From positions 14,818,001-14,882,000 of the forward strand of contig OZ017795.1 of NCBI GenBank assembly GCA_963969395.1: 64,000 nucleotides of DNA, read 5' to 3'. A model generated the notes under the pieces. The model ran no database searches. It was not told the origin of the DNA and saw nothing but the letters and a program-made list of their open reading frames with translations. The position numbers and the translations under genes are program-made. Below are positions 1 to 12,863 of the stretch, piece after piece (the stretch's first letter is position 1; each line of letters starts with the position of its first letter). Source of the DNA: Pseudoscleropodium purum. Its lineage: Eukaryota; Streptophyta; Bryopsida; Hypnales; Brachytheciaceae.

Positions 1-1927
1 GATCCGGTGGAGCCGCAAACGAGGTGTCCGGAAGGATGTGGGTCTTCGATTGACCGGACACAACATCATACTGCAGCAAATAATCCAAAAAGGTCACCCA
101 AATCACGCTTCCCCGTGCGGTGCACCGGAACCAAGTCGATATCTTCGTAGGAACCTTATGGGGATTGATAAACATATAATCCCCCGGCGAATCACTATCC
201 CACATTGAGTGCATGCGCCTTGAATACTCTCTCTCGCTCTCAGCGAGATTACTACACCCAGTATATGGCATCTGCATCAGCAGTCGGCCCAAAGCCAAGT
301 CCGCACCCTCACGCAGTTGCAAAACGTAGAATTGAAAGGGCAAATAACCATATTGAGAATAACGATGTTCCGGATCGCTACGATCCGGACCTCGATCATT
401 CGGATCGTTTCCTCGCCTGCACTCGGCGTCCATAGTCAAGGATACGCTCAGTTCTGCAGGAATGATGGCGTACATGCTCCCCATGCATTCGACAATTCCA
501 ATCGCGTAGCTACCCAGCCCGAAACCTAAGTAGAAACGAAAATACAGCCTGAGATTCTTCGGGATGTAATTCCGAAGTTCGTACCGAACGGGAGGTTTCC
601 ATATCCCTGCTTCTTCGTCAATTTCGTACACCTTCACACAACCGTGTGTTCGGATATCTATATCTCTTGTACCTTCAAGTGGGGTGGAGTTTCCGGAAAC
701 TTCTAGCGCTGCAAAGTAGAGCTTCCCACCGACAATTGCGCTGGGTCCAAGACTGAACTCCCGTGAAAAAGGGAAAAAGGGAGAAAATCCCCATGGAGTG
801 GGTTCGGGAAAAGCTCGGCAAGTCCAACAGTTGGACGCGGACTTATAAACCAACAGAAAATTTCTGAAAGTGAGGATCACTTTGTACGCATTCGCCTTCT
901 CATCCGCAACCATGTGCGCTCGGAAGCCGACATAGCCCCATGCAGCACGCCCCAGATCTCGAGGATCCGCTGCTGGGAGAATCCGCCACTCTTTCGTCAA
1001 AGGATTGCTCACCAACAAACGTCTCCAAACCTGGTCTATGGAACAAAAGGAGGCTCGGTCCTGGCGCAACCAGGCTGCACAAACTTCCTCGCTCAACCGA
1101 GAAGCTATTGGTTGATCGAATTCATCCTCTTTGGGCGGAAGCTTGTCCACGAACAGCAAAAGCCCTCCGGCGCTGGCGATGAGCCAGTCGAAGTGAGGCT
1201 CGAATCCTCCCCCTGAAGGAACGGGAGGAAGGCTGTGAATCTCTCCTGATGAGTGATGGACGGCAGACCAAGACCAAGAGCCTGTCCATGCGCTCCCACA
1301 AGAGCATAACCAGGACTTCGTATCAGGAGTGCGCTCGCAGTTGTCACGATGGATCTGGAAGCGCAATGGGAAATACCAATCCTTCGTGTCGTCCTCCCAA
1401 CGAGTCTTTGCAGCGATCGGGAAGTGGTCGGACACCAAAGTTTTCCACGATTTGCTGACACGCTGCAATTGCACAAGCTCACGAGTCGTAAAGTCGCGAC
1501 TTATGTGCGAAAACAATGGGGCAATCACATCAGCGGGGTATGTGCTCGTGTCGATGCATCAGCGGGGTATGTGCTCGTGTCGATGCGCGACTTATCTGCA
1601 GGTCGCCAAGGGATTCATAATGAAAGACATTAGACTGGTCGGATCGGAAATGGGACCATAAGCTGGAATTCGAAAAGGACAAATGTAAACATCCACAAAA
1701 TTTAAGGTTAAAAAGGAGACATTTCTCGTCCAATGTATCGAGCAGTACGCTTTTCTTGGAAACGAACTCACATTATGATATCAGATTTCAGATTCTGAGA
1801 CGGCAATATGAGAAGCGCTATCTGGAAGTTCATGCATTTGGTTCCTGCAAAGTGCGAATTCAACGGTAGTGGGTGCGCAAGTACCTGCTTCCGTACGAGC
1901 TGGATCGGTTGCAGAACTGGTCGACAT
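1..1927 (-). CDS. F-box protein gene, left-arm copy; 3' end outside window; 5' frameshift
   Basis: Mirror copy of the F-box gene at 36,296-38,257. The inferred start exon is 1,885-1,927 (14 codons plus 1 base). The main exon runs from 1,595 down to position 1, with the last 11 residues and the stop beyond the window. The long frame from 1,528 to 1 encodes the rest of the F-box helices and the beta-propeller-like body. The 29-bp tandem duplication at 1,529-1,586 is present here too, so it predates the inverted duplication or was spread by gene conversion, and it breaks the frame between the start exon and the F-box. See the right-arm entry for the domain description. Confidence 0.65.
1529..1586. 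repeat. 29-bp tandem duplication, left-arm copy
   Basis: Two perfect, adjacent 29-bp units, mirror of 36,637-36,694. Because 29 is not a multiple of three, the duplication shifts the reading frame at the start of F-box exon 2. Confidence 0.95.
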
Positions 1928-1929
1928 AG

Positions 1930-4019
1930 CTGAAATCCACAGGACAAGGATAACCGCAACAAACGAACGAACTGAACATGGGCCCCTCAGGAATTGAGAT
2001 GAAATCAGAAGCTGAGCATGAAGAATAAAAAGAAAATCATATAATGAATGCAATGCAATGAGGATACTAGCAGCTTACTCTTAACTTCGCTTTTCTCTTA
2101 AAAGAACATTAATCCTATCGTCATTACTTTTTCACGCTAAGTTTCTGGATTCTACAACAGCATCTGGATTTCAATTCGATAGAGAACAGCAGCTGTTGGA
2201 AAGTCAAGGATAATCACTCGATACCAGAAAACGAAATCAGTTGTAGCAGTTTTCATTCTAGGAGAAATAGACTTTGATAAAAAGCCAAAAGGCCTTCAGG
2301 AGAGAATGCCAGCTTTCCTCACAGAAATAAATAAAGGCAAGGCTACAAAAAACTAAGATAAAAAATGCTAAGACCCACACCGACGACAGAGAGAATTGGA
2401 GAGACGAAATTATACGATACTACGACATCCCCAAAAGAGAACCCGCGGACAAAAAAATCGACTCCGACGACACACCAAGGGCTTCCATCCTTTTAACCGT
2501 ACAGTAAAATTAAATGCAAGTCATGAAAAGGGAAAGGAAAAGCTTATTACAATCAAAGGGTAAATCCCAACACTTCTCTTGACACAAATCTCTGCGAAAA
2601 GCTAGACGCGTACCTGGTCGTGGGTTAAAGCTCCTCCGCCTGCAAGAAATGAGCAGCTCAAGCTCAAGCTGCAGCGCCGATGAGGAATTGAAAGACAGAC
2701 GCTATAACCCCACGTCTGTCAAATATATTCCCGCTCCTACGAGAGTGAGTATCAGAACTAGAACCTGAACTAGAACCTCGCTGAACTAGAACCTGAACTT
2801 AGTTTCGAAGAGAGATAGGAAACTAGAGAAAATGGCCAGACAACTGCAACGTTGCAGCCAGGGCTCAACGACGAGGAAAGTCGGGAAACGAAGAGGGGCT
2901 GTGGGTCTTTATACTGGCCCAACTACGCCTCGGTAGTAGCCTCGGAAAAGCAGCTTATTCCAAGTCTCGACGGGGATTTGCAATACATGAACCGTGCACA
3001 TTGCTTGTCTGAGGAAAAAGGAATCGAGCAGTTTAATTCCATTCCCCGATACATAAAATAAATCCCCAGAACAGATCGAGGCCTCGGGAGTCACAATCCC
3101 CGCACTAAACGTAAAATTAAAGCTGCTAAGTTGTGTGCACTTCACCACCATTCTCTCTAGCGCGTCTCTTCGCCAGCTCCTTGACCCTCTCATTAAGTTG
3201 TCTATCACCTAAGCAAGCAATCGAGCAAAGCAGAAAATACCCTAGTATCTGATTCTTTCCTTCAGCTATCTTCAACTCGAACCTGAGCTATCAAACGACC
3301 ATATCAGGTTGTTTGCTTCCGTGATCATATATTCTTCTCTTGACAGCTTCCATTGTTGTGATTTGCGAGACAAATTCACACGAGGCGGGAAATAGTTGTG
3401 TTGATCTCCTGGTTACTCTTGGGACTTGGCAACCATGGGGAGAGTCGATTGGTTCGGAAAAGCATGTTCGACCTGCGGGATGCGTCTTCATTAGGTGGAG
3501 GTCCACCGAGCTCCAACTCTCTCCCACTTTCTGGACCTCTAGAAAAGCATCGCATGGATACTCCGCGAGATAACTCCTTGCAAACAAAGACGACCACCGA
3601 CTTGACATCAACACCTGATCATGCGTGTCGTCGACGCCGTTGTCCCATCTTCGGAGACGTCCGTGATCGCGCAGACAGATGGCACCTTTAGAATTGAAAT
3701 GCAATATGAAGTGCCAACGGCACCCGAAACCGAATGCATCTGGCGCTGTAGGTTGAGGCTAAGTTACTCGTGTGCATGTAGTCCAGCATACAAGGGCCAG
3801 TTGGGGTTCTAAATTCATAAGCGGGAGAAGAGTCGCACCCCATCATGGCTCCCGTCGTTCTGTTCGGGAGATGAACTCGTCCTATCAACAAAAAAACCTT
3901 ACTACCAAATTAATCTGCAATTATGGAAAAGAAACTACCCTTGATCTTTATATACGCTCATTTCTTCGCTCTAAATGGTGATGAATAGAGTACAAGTTCA
4001 CGAACTGGGAAAAGTTCGG
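1930..4019. other. Left-arm F-box leader and DHQS-to-F-box intergenic region
   Basis: Mirror of 34,204-36,293. It contains the inferred 5'UTR intron of the F-box gene (1,930-2,613), a TATA-like AATATATT at 2,722-2,729, a small array of repeated GTTCTAGTTCAG-type units at about 2,753-2,797, and the mirror of the candidate small gene (about 3,126-3,846). No other gene is recognised. Confidence 0.5.
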
Positions 4020-7000
4020 TTACTTCTCTACCACGAACTCTTGAATCTGAATACCCGTGTGGCGCGCTTTCTCTTGCAAACTCAACAGAAGTCGGTCTCC
4101 CAATTTCAAGCTGGTGACGGGGAGTGGTTTCGCAACCTTCTCATCTGCACAGATGCACATTCAAATGGAGACCACTAGACACAGATTCAAGTCGATTTCA
4201 CAAACTATCATGCATACACTCCACCGTCACATGCAAATCAACTGTCGTGGAATTCATAACAGGTGGCTACGCTGCCGACACTTACCTCCAGGGCCAACAA
4301 GGCAGACCGTTTCAGCATTTTGGAGCAACACACTATGCTTTTGGCCGTCCACGTCCACCTCGACAAGCAGCAAAGGTCTGGATTCAATTTTCACACGCCC
4401 AACCAAGACAGTCCGAGACCGCCCCATTGCGTCAACCACCAGTACTTGGCTGCCAGAATGCAGCTCAGACAGGTATGCGGTGCGGCCGCCGGCCGTAGCA
4501 ACGTAGGCATGCACTGGCCCCTGTTGGAAGGAACAGTAATGCAAGAAAAAGTTCTCGGGAATAAAGGAAAAGACACGCCATAGCAAACGCAGGTGGTCAA
4601 AAGGGAGTGCCAAACAGGTTCCGCATTACAAGGCCAAGCAGTTGAAACTCTACCTCGAGTTGCAACACCTGGTTTTTGCAAAGTCACCAACTGAGCACGA
4701 AGAAGCAAATCGGAGAGCAGAATGGAGTTCTCTGACACAACTTAATGAAAGACAAAGGCGACTTACAGCATTCACTCGAAAAGGTCGGGAGGCCACGTAG
4801 TTGCTTTCCAGGCATTCACAGTGTACCAAGAAGAGAGCTCTTGCAAAAGATCCCACCTGGGAGACCAATGCATAGTTTCAGGGGCTGACTTGCATCAAAT
4901 CAGCGCTTAGGAAAACCATTCATTTGCTAAAATGGATCAAACTTGGCGTAATGAGGAATGCAGATTTTGCGATTTGAGATCAGCATACCAGGAGCCCTTC
5001 TCCAGGATTCAATAGATTGCATAGGTCAACACAGACACGATCTCCCATTCCAACAGACTCTACTTGCGTGACTGTCGCCTCCTCCAGTGAAACTCGCATT
5101 GCTGAATCTTGCTTCTGTTTTAAATATGCCTGCGATTATAACAGCGCGATTACAATGTTGAAACAAGGGAGACCAAGGCGAAGAAATATGAAGAACTGAC
5201 CTCGGAGTACAAACAACCCGGGGTGGAACTCACAATAGTAAGGCAGGCGCTTTCTTAACTTTTCGAATCCATATGAATGGAAGTTACCTTTTTATATTGT
5301 AGGATATGAGATCATAGTTGGAAAGAAGATATTGAGAAGAATTAAATTGTATAAGTTTTATATCAATCATAAGAGTTTTGGGTACTCAAAAGTCATTTTA
5401 AGAACCAATAAGAAGAGATTTTTCTCAAACGGGGGAACCGATCAGCCCCTTAGGTTTCTTTTGTAATCGGTAAATTTTCTTATTTTTTAATTATCTTCTA
5501 AGAAGATCCTTCTAATAATGTCAGTTATTAAACTTCATTATTGTGTTCACCAATTTAACTATTCATGCTTCAGGATTTGTGTATTAGTATTCATCACCAT
5601 TCACCACCTAAGTGACTCAATTCCCTCCATGAAGCATTCAATCAATTGGAATTTAGGTTGCCTACACGTTGCAAGAATTCAACTCTTTGATTACCTTCAC
5701 AAAGCTAAAATTGGAGAATAATAGTATCATAGATACGGGCATGGACATAGGCATGGACAAACTTTGATCATTTGACATTTTTGCAATACTAGCTATGCAT
5801 CAAAAGTGATTGAAACTCTATCATTAATAAGCAATTGGTAGAATTAGAATTTAACAAAAAAGATTTCACTTTCAGGATTTTAATGTTCCTTATGAAACAT
5901 GAAGTGGAACACATACTTCTAAAATTGGACCTTCCTAGACAAGGTATTGAAATTTAGTAGAAATCTCAGCCTAGCTCCTCATTATAAAATCTTTATTAAA
6001 AGCTCTTTTGAGTTTTAACGCAATAACAAGTTTTCAAAATTGAAGTATTTAGCTATTTTAGCTCTTCTCTAAACGGTCCCCCTTCCATATTACAGAGTTG
6101 CCACCCCGGGACAAACAAACGCAATCGAAAGTTGTTTTTAAAGCAAACCACACAAACCTGCTCCACGGAGTGCATGGAAAACACTGGAGTGCAGAATCCC
6201 CAAACAATGGAAGGGACCCTAATACCTTGAGAGCAAATACTTCGGAAGGGTCATCGGTGTGCAGGACGACTCCATCAGTGCCCCTTTCAAGGGCTTCGAA
6301 ATAAGCCTGAGCATCACCTGCAGTGCTTGCTGTTGCATACAGAGCGGTGCTACTGTCCTGGAAAGCAGCCACCATGTTCTCAGCTGGAATGATCTACACC
6401 ATGGCAACATAACATGTCAGTTCAACACCTACAAAATCTGCCTCCACGATTTTAAAGAAGTAAAGGATTCGGAAGGACCCCATAGCACCTGTACCAGTTG
6501 ACGAACAAGTCTTGCTCCGATACAGTCGACATGCACCACTGGAAATCTCGAATTCCACAGGAAAAAACAGCAATGTCCAGTAAGAAGAGTAAGTGGGATA
6601 AGTGGCGAGAACCATCACCTGCCAATCAATTGCGTTCATGACCACGACTGCAGCCTTGTCCATCAAAGCAGGAAGCGAATCGAGCTGCTCGCCAGAGGCA
6701 ACATGGCCTAAAATGGCCACTTGCTTGTTCTCCGTGTCCAAGAATTGGTCACTCTCCAGGTAGAGTGGATCGATTTTCGCAAGAGCTGAAATTACAAATC
6801 GAAAACTCGCAAGCTAAGATGACATTGAAGAAGACCGCTAACGAACTGCACAGACATCAGCACGCAACACTTGCAGCTGCGCTCGGTAATACAAAACATG
6901 CTCTGTTAAGTACACCGCGCAGTAGCAATGAAGTTCCCATTCCCACAGGATCGTTGCTACGACAATGATAAATTTCAAATCAGCTGTCGCGTTCAAGTTT

Positions 7001-7762
7001 AGAGCACCGACATGTCCACTCGTCGGCAAGTGTCTTGGTCTCCGGGGTGAAGATGAACGTTGACCAGCCGCCTTCTACCGAAGCCGTCATCACATCCTTG
7101 CTCTTGGTCCATACCCACACCGTCTTCGCATTTGTTGCTGCCCGCGCAACAATCCCCGACCACGCTCTTGGGCTGGTCGTTCTTGCGGAGAATGCGCTGC
7201 TGCGGCTATTGCTCGACCTCAGGCGTACCAGAACTCCTACAATTGCCAACAAGATTGTCAATTTCCCATTCTAGGATACACGAAGTTACGAACCCTAATC
7301 TGCCTGTTTCGAGTCGGAATCCCACAAGCTGATTCGCGACTCCAATGTCAAGTTCGGAAAGAAAATTGAAAGCGAATTCGCTTGCATTTGCTCTGGAACT
7401 ATTCAAATCGATCTCTTCGAACTGGTCAGTTCTCCATTCTGTGGCGCGCACCGGGAGTTCTCAAACCCCAATTCGCATGTTCCTGATCCCTCCAATCGGA
7501 ATCCCCCAAGGTGATTCACGTCGCCAATTTCAAGTACGAATGAGAAATGGAAAGCGAAAGCGAGTTGGCCTCGCATTTTTACGGAAGCTACTGAGAATGA
7601 GCTGCTCGAGCTTTGAAATCGAGTCCGACAAGACACGCCGATACTAGTGAGAGCATTGATCGATACTAGCACGAGCAATGAAATTGAAGGAAGGTTCCTC
7701 GCGGCTAGCACTTCATTACCGACTGCTGTTGCCGGGGAGCTGGTCCATTTTGCCGAATGCAT
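4020..7762 (-). CDS. 3-dehydroquinate synthase II-like protein, chloroplast (left-arm copy)
   Basis: Exact mirror of the gene at 30,461-34,203. The minus-strand exons are 7,720-7,762, 7,012-7,236, 6,619-6,785, 6,226-6,393, 4,989-5,129, 4,767-4,856, 4,286-4,520 and 4,020-4,144. Together they give 1,194 nt, or 397 residues plus stop. All splice junctions and the translation are the same as in the right-arm gene, so both copies look intact. The two copies point away from the spacer, with their 5' ends inward. See the right-arm entry for domains and function. Confidence 0.85.
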
Positions 7763-7942
7763 TGCGCCCTCGATCTCTTCAGTTTCTATGTCCCAATTGT
7801 CCTCTCAATCTGGCGCTCCTGTGGCCACTTCCTCCGCTCTGAGAAATGCTACGGTGGCGAAGGAGATGGGAAACAAGTGGCCTCAGCACACAAGCTCAAT
7901 ACAGGAAGCGTGATTAGGTATCCCAACGCAACTTATCTTAAG

Positions 7943-8326
7943 TTATGGTAGCCGACCCATTTTCGACCACTTCAGCAATTCCGCATATCTGGAGCATAGG
8001 TTTTCTGACTGCAGGAATTTTCCCATGTATAGAAATAGGGTTCAGAAAGATTCCATATTTTTTCAGAATTTTATTTCTCAGATTTTTATTACTACAAAAT
8101 TTTTAGTTGAAGATTCTACTTGACCTATTCTTGTGATGTAGGCCTTCCTATTTCCAACCATAGGTTGGCTTTAAAATAAACAAAGACTGCAACCAATCTT
8201 AATGCGCCATGCCTGTGTTGTAAATTTTGCCACAATTAATGTCCTACTTTTCTCCTGCTAATTGGAAAGAGTGTATCCTAAATGACAGGAATGGGTCCCT
8301 GGTTGGAAATGGGTCAACTACCATAA
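7943..8326. mobile_element. 384-bp MITE with ~27-bp terminal inverted repeats (left-arm copy)
   Basis: Mirror of 29,897-30,280. Its termini read TTATGGTAG...CTACCATAA, with imperfect inverted repeats of about 27 bp. It sits about 180 bp upstream of the DHQS-like start codon. No coding capacity. Confidence 0.75.
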
Positions 8327-8469
8327 TCCCAAAAAGAAGGACCCATTATCACTGCTTTCCAGCCTCACTGTCCATCAATCTATTTTTTGTTGTTTTGTAG
8401 CTAGATATGAAAGAAATTTTTATGTTTATTTTTTTGAGATGAAATTATTTGTCTACTAGGGTAGTCTAC

Positions 8470-9280
8470 TCTTAACACTTGAAGGACCAAGGCCTTTTTT
8501 TTGCCAAAAACCACTCAAAATTGCCATTTCTTTGGCAAAAGGTGAAAAAAGAAAATTTCAATTCAATTTTTTTCACATCTATCCATAGGATCTTGCACCT
8601 AAATATTATGAGAATGTGTGTAAGAAATTTCAGAATTTTTTTGACCGCACAAATTGCATGATATCTACATTTAAAGTGGAAAAAACAATTTTTCAGGACA
8701 TTGCGGGACTTGATTTTTTAACTTTGAACATTTTTAACTTTAATTTTTTGCACTACAGCGTTTTGAGCTTTAAATCTTTATAGTATAAAATTGAGTTGAG
8801 AATTTATGGAACATTCAAGAAAACTTTATTTTATTCTTTAGAAAATTGTTAAGTAGAAGTAGGTACGAGATAGGAGGAAAATCTAAATTGTTAATATCTT
8901 TAAACTGAAATTAAAATGCACTAATCCCAATGGTGATATTGTTGTAGCAAGAAAGGTTGACTATGTGAAACTTTTTTTTTTTTAAATTGTAAGAATTGCA
9001 TTTAGAAATGAGTCCAACAAGGTATTTTTTCAAAAAGCTGCTCTAACTGCACGAAAAACAAGATTGTCCATAACTTTCTCAAAAAAAATCTAAATGGAAT
9101 GAATCAAAGCTTCACATGTCCAAAAAAATATAATCTATGAGGGAAAAAAAATTTTAAGTTTTAAAAGTGAAATTTTTGAAATTCTTTTCGCTCCCCTCCA
9201 TCCCTTGTTTTGAGCTTATTAGGACATTACTTTTGTTCCTGGGCAGCAATTGAGAAAGAATTATGTTCCCATGAAATATA
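8470..9280. repeat. AT-rich interspersed repeat at the inner end of the left arm
   Basis: Starts with TTAACACTTGAAGGACC and carries a core about poly-T and 'GCCAAAAACCACTCAAAATT' that recurs, diverged, in other places in the window. Its inverted partner is at about 28,940-29,755. The outer part (8,470-8,739) is almost identical between the arms, while the inner part (8,740-9,280) differs by many substitutions and small indels. The transition from identical arm to old divergence therefore lies inside this element. Confidence 0.7.
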
Positions 9281-12200
9281 CCAAATTTCAAGTTGAAAAA
9301 ACCAAAATCCTACTTTTGGTGAATTTCTACAATTAATGTTTGTGGTTTATAGAATATTTTATTGAAAGCAATTGGTGATGTGTTTTTTTAATTGGATTAG
9401 ATAGAAATGTAGGGATTGTCCACACACACCTCTTTCCTTCAACCAAGCATTTCCAAAAGCATTTTACAATTCTTTTTATAAGAATTTCTATGTTACAAGG
9501 ACAATGCCAAAATTTTTGTAAAATAGATATGTCTTTAATATAGTTAGATTTTTTTATTTGCACCTCACATAGTAACTAATTTTGCTAAAATCTAGTTAAT
9601 TGATATAGAGATATTTATTGTGCAATTGAATTTGGTCATATGACATGTCACATGGAAATTTTAATAGAAGGAATTGTGAATTCTTTTGAGGGATGCTCAT
9701 CAAAAAGATGAGGTGGATATGGATGTTTCCTACATATCTATGCAATCAAATTAAAAAATATTCATTACCAATTGTTCTCAATAAAATATTATACAAAACC
9801 ATGAATATTAACTTTAGAATTTCACAAGAAATGAAATTGAAATTTTTTGAAATTGAAATTTGGTATGCTTGATTGGGATTCCTTAAGGAAACTATGATAA
9901 TTGTGCTTACAAAAATATCAATTATATTGCACATTGTACAAATAAAATGTGAATGGCTCAAATTGGCCAAATTTTAGATCATTCATTGTACCCGACTTGC
10001 ACAAGAAGTGTGATGCCAGGGTTGGTAATCCCTATTTGGGTAACATAACTTAATTGCAAGACACTAAAGCATTCCCACAAAGTGGGCCCAATAGGGTAAT
10101 CTGGGGGTTCACCAAGGATAAAAGTAAAAAAATTCCTATTTTGAATTGTGTCTAGTGTATGTTGTAGTCCTCTCCAATGGTCTCAAAACCCTTTTATTGA
10201 AATTTGTGGAAAGCTATTACCATGTGTAGATTACTAAGTCAGATTAATATTGTTGATTTTTGAAACGAATTGAAGAGTATTTTAGGAATTTTTGGTTTCA
10301 ATTTGTTGTTTTGGTAGTCCAATTGGATGTTTTTGGCTTTTCAATTGTCTAAGTTATAGTCCTTTTGTTGTCCAATTTAATGGTTGGTGAGGTTGAATTT
10401 CAAGTTGGTAGTTTGAGTGTGAATGGAAGTGTCAAGTCGGTAATCAGTTGGTTGGTTTTATCAGTGCCAAGTTGATGAGTCGTTAGTGAATGCCAACTGG
10501 GTTGTGTTTATTTTTTAGTTAATTGTTTTTAGTCGAATTGGATGGATGTCGTTTGGTTCTATATTTGAGTGTCCTGCGAAATCCCAAATTGGAGGTTGTT
10601 GTCAGTTGGCTGTCTTCTCCAAATTGTAACTGTCTATGGGAGTTGTATTAAGGCGATTTGGAATTCATTTGTTTCTTACCTGCTGTTGAATGAGTCCAGT
10701 GAGAGTCCCATCCTAGTTGTGATGCGTATTTCGTTTTCTTGTGTGTGAGTCCAAGTGGAAAGTTATATTTGTGTGATCCAAGGTCGGGTCAGTTTGAGTT
10801 TGTATTCCTAGTCGAGAGCATGTGTATCTGCCAATACATGGTAGTGAGTGTGTTTGTGTAATTTGGGAGGATGATGTGATGGAGTGAATCCTAGTTGGAA
10901 GGTGAATTTGTGTCCTAGTTGAAATGGTTGTTTGTGTGTATTTGGATGCTGTGAAATGTGATTTATATCTATATGTTTAAAAATGGAATGATGTCAAATT
11001 GGAAGAGTATGGAAGTTGAATAGTCTGAAGTTAAGAGCAGGAAAGTGAAACTGACAGTTAGTTGAAGCTGAAGAGATGTCAGAGCCTAGTTGGAATTTAG
11101 GAAGTGTGAGAATTAGATTCCAATTAGGAGGAGAATGAGAGCATAAAGGAAAAATTTACAATGTTAGTTGTGAAAAGTGTAATAGGAAGTAGTGCTGTGA
11201 GAAAGAATTCTATGTATAACAGTGATTTTATTCACCAATTTGGTTAATCAAAGCAAAGTTTATATCAAATTGGTTGTTTGTAGTACAGTGTTGGATGTGA
11301 ATGTGATGGTGTTAATGAATTAGCGGTTAATAAAGAGCAGAAGTGTATGTTAAGTTAAATGTTCCAATTGCAAAACAAATTGTGTTGTGAATGTCATTGT
11401 AGTATAACCAGTGAGAAGTCCAAATTGTGAATCAGTCGAATGAATTTTGGTTATACTTTAATGTGTGTGTGTTGGTAAAATTAAACGTTTGTTTAATTCC
11501 AAATCGGAATGTTGAGAGTTAAATTGTAAACAGTCCAAATTGGAATTTCATGTAGAGTTTGAATGTTGTCGAGTTTGCCGAGTTGGTATAATCTGTGAGT
11601 TATGTACGAATACTGAATTAGAAGTAGGAGTCCAGACTGTCTTGTGACAGTGTTGTGACGGCGCTGTAAACCAAATCGGGAGAAAAGGCTGAATACCGAA
11701 TCAGAAAAATAAAAGAATAAATAAAATATTAAAAATATTAAAAAAAACTTAATTAAAGATAACGAAGTTGAAAAGACTATAAATGAAGAAAAAAAGAATG
11801 TAAAAGATAAAGGAAGATAAAAAGAAAGATGAAGATTGCAAAAGAAGGATATAAGGATTTAAGTGAAAAAGAACATAAAGATTAATTTGGGAGAATTTCT
11901 TACCTTTGTGGCCTTTAAGAGTGGAGTGAAAAATCTAGCAATTAGCCTTAACGCATGAAGAAATCATTTATATATGTGGTTTAAAGAACATATTTCCTAC
12001 AATATTCTATGATTGCAATGACTTGTAAGAATTTAAACTAGAAGTAATCCTGTTGAATTAGCCTCCCTAGGAACGAACTTTACTATTAGCTTAGGTTTGG
12101 TTATTTATAATTAGCACCTAAGTTTATCTACACTATGTGAAAGGGGAGGTATTATTGTGAAATTAATTTTTTTTAGGTAAAGAAGCGTACATAAACACGT

Positions 12201-12860
12201 GGAAAAGAAGTAGTATTTTGACCCCTTTTTTTTCCACTACAGTGAGTGTTGCGACAATACATAGAGATTGGGAGTTCAATTTAGCTACTTTGAGTGTTTA
12301 GAGGTCATTGAAAATACTAAATTATTAAATATAAAGTGAAACATTGGTGATTTTCTAGCAATTGAAAGAATTGTATATGGTATTGCTAGTGATTGTGAAG
12401 TGTATACAGTAAAGTTTTGTATTGTGACATGTTGTGCAATGAATGGATTCCTTTTAAAAAATTATTGCTTGTCACTAAGACACTAATAAGCAAGTTGAAA
12501 CCTTCTTGCCAAAAATAAGACTGCCTGATACAGTGTAAGTAATCTGCACATCAAACGAATAAGCCACATTAGAATAAGAGGCTAGAAGTTAAAATTAGTA
12601 ACAACTCTAAGTCTCACCAAAACAATAGCTCCATGTCATGCTAGAACAACATCTCCAAATTGTGCTAGAAAAGTCTCCAAGTCATGGCAAACTACTCAAA
12701 ATCGCAGTAGTATCCCAAATTGCACCTAGTCGAGCATAAGTTTACAATCAAGATGAACATGAGTGGTTGAACTTGCAAAACCTCATGAAAACTAAGGATA
12801 GAAAAAAGAATTCTAAGGGTACTAAAGGGAGGATACTAATTTGGACTTTCTACTTCACAA
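9281..12860. other. Gene-free AT-rich region with a GT-skewed block
   Basis: No credible gene. The stretch from about 10,200 to 11,720 is unusual: the + strand is rich in G and T, and short variants of CCAAATTGGA or CCTAGTTGGAA recur many times at irregular spacing, like a decayed repeat array. Around 10,090-10,180 there is a fragment resembling the fold-back family at 16.4 and 53.7 kb. Confidence 0.4.
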
Positions 12861-12863
12861 CAA

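Larger units (their letters stand above)
1..8739. repeat. Left arm of giant inverted duplication
   Basis: This arm is the reverse complement of the right arm at about 29,484-38,222. Left and right partner positions always sum to 38,223, so there is no net indel over at least 8.6 kb. Every open frame in the arm, in all frames, reappears with the same translation at the mirrored place, and intergenic stretches checked at 2.4, 5.2, 8.1 and 8.4 kb also match. The first base difference I found is T at 8,655 against C in the mirrored copy. Alignment breaks at about 8,740, after which the two sides are only diverged copies of an AT-rich repeat. The outer end lies beyond the window. Either a very recent or conversion-homogenised palindrome, or an assembly duplication. 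Confidence 0.95.

Noticed and set aside
4057..4506. 149-codon + frame (and mirror 33,717-34,166 -)
   Set aside because: It is antisense to DHQS-like exons 7 and 8, which match the family and have consensus splice sites.
8479..8661. 60-codon frame repeated in both arms as a possible conserved small protein
   Set aside because: It lies in an interspersed AT-rich repeat, and its conservation only reflects the identity of the arms.
9281..12860. Search for CRISPR arrays, operons or prophage-like features
   Set aside because: The window is clearly eukaryotic (spliced genes, plant transposons), and no regularly spaced direct repeats of that kind occur.
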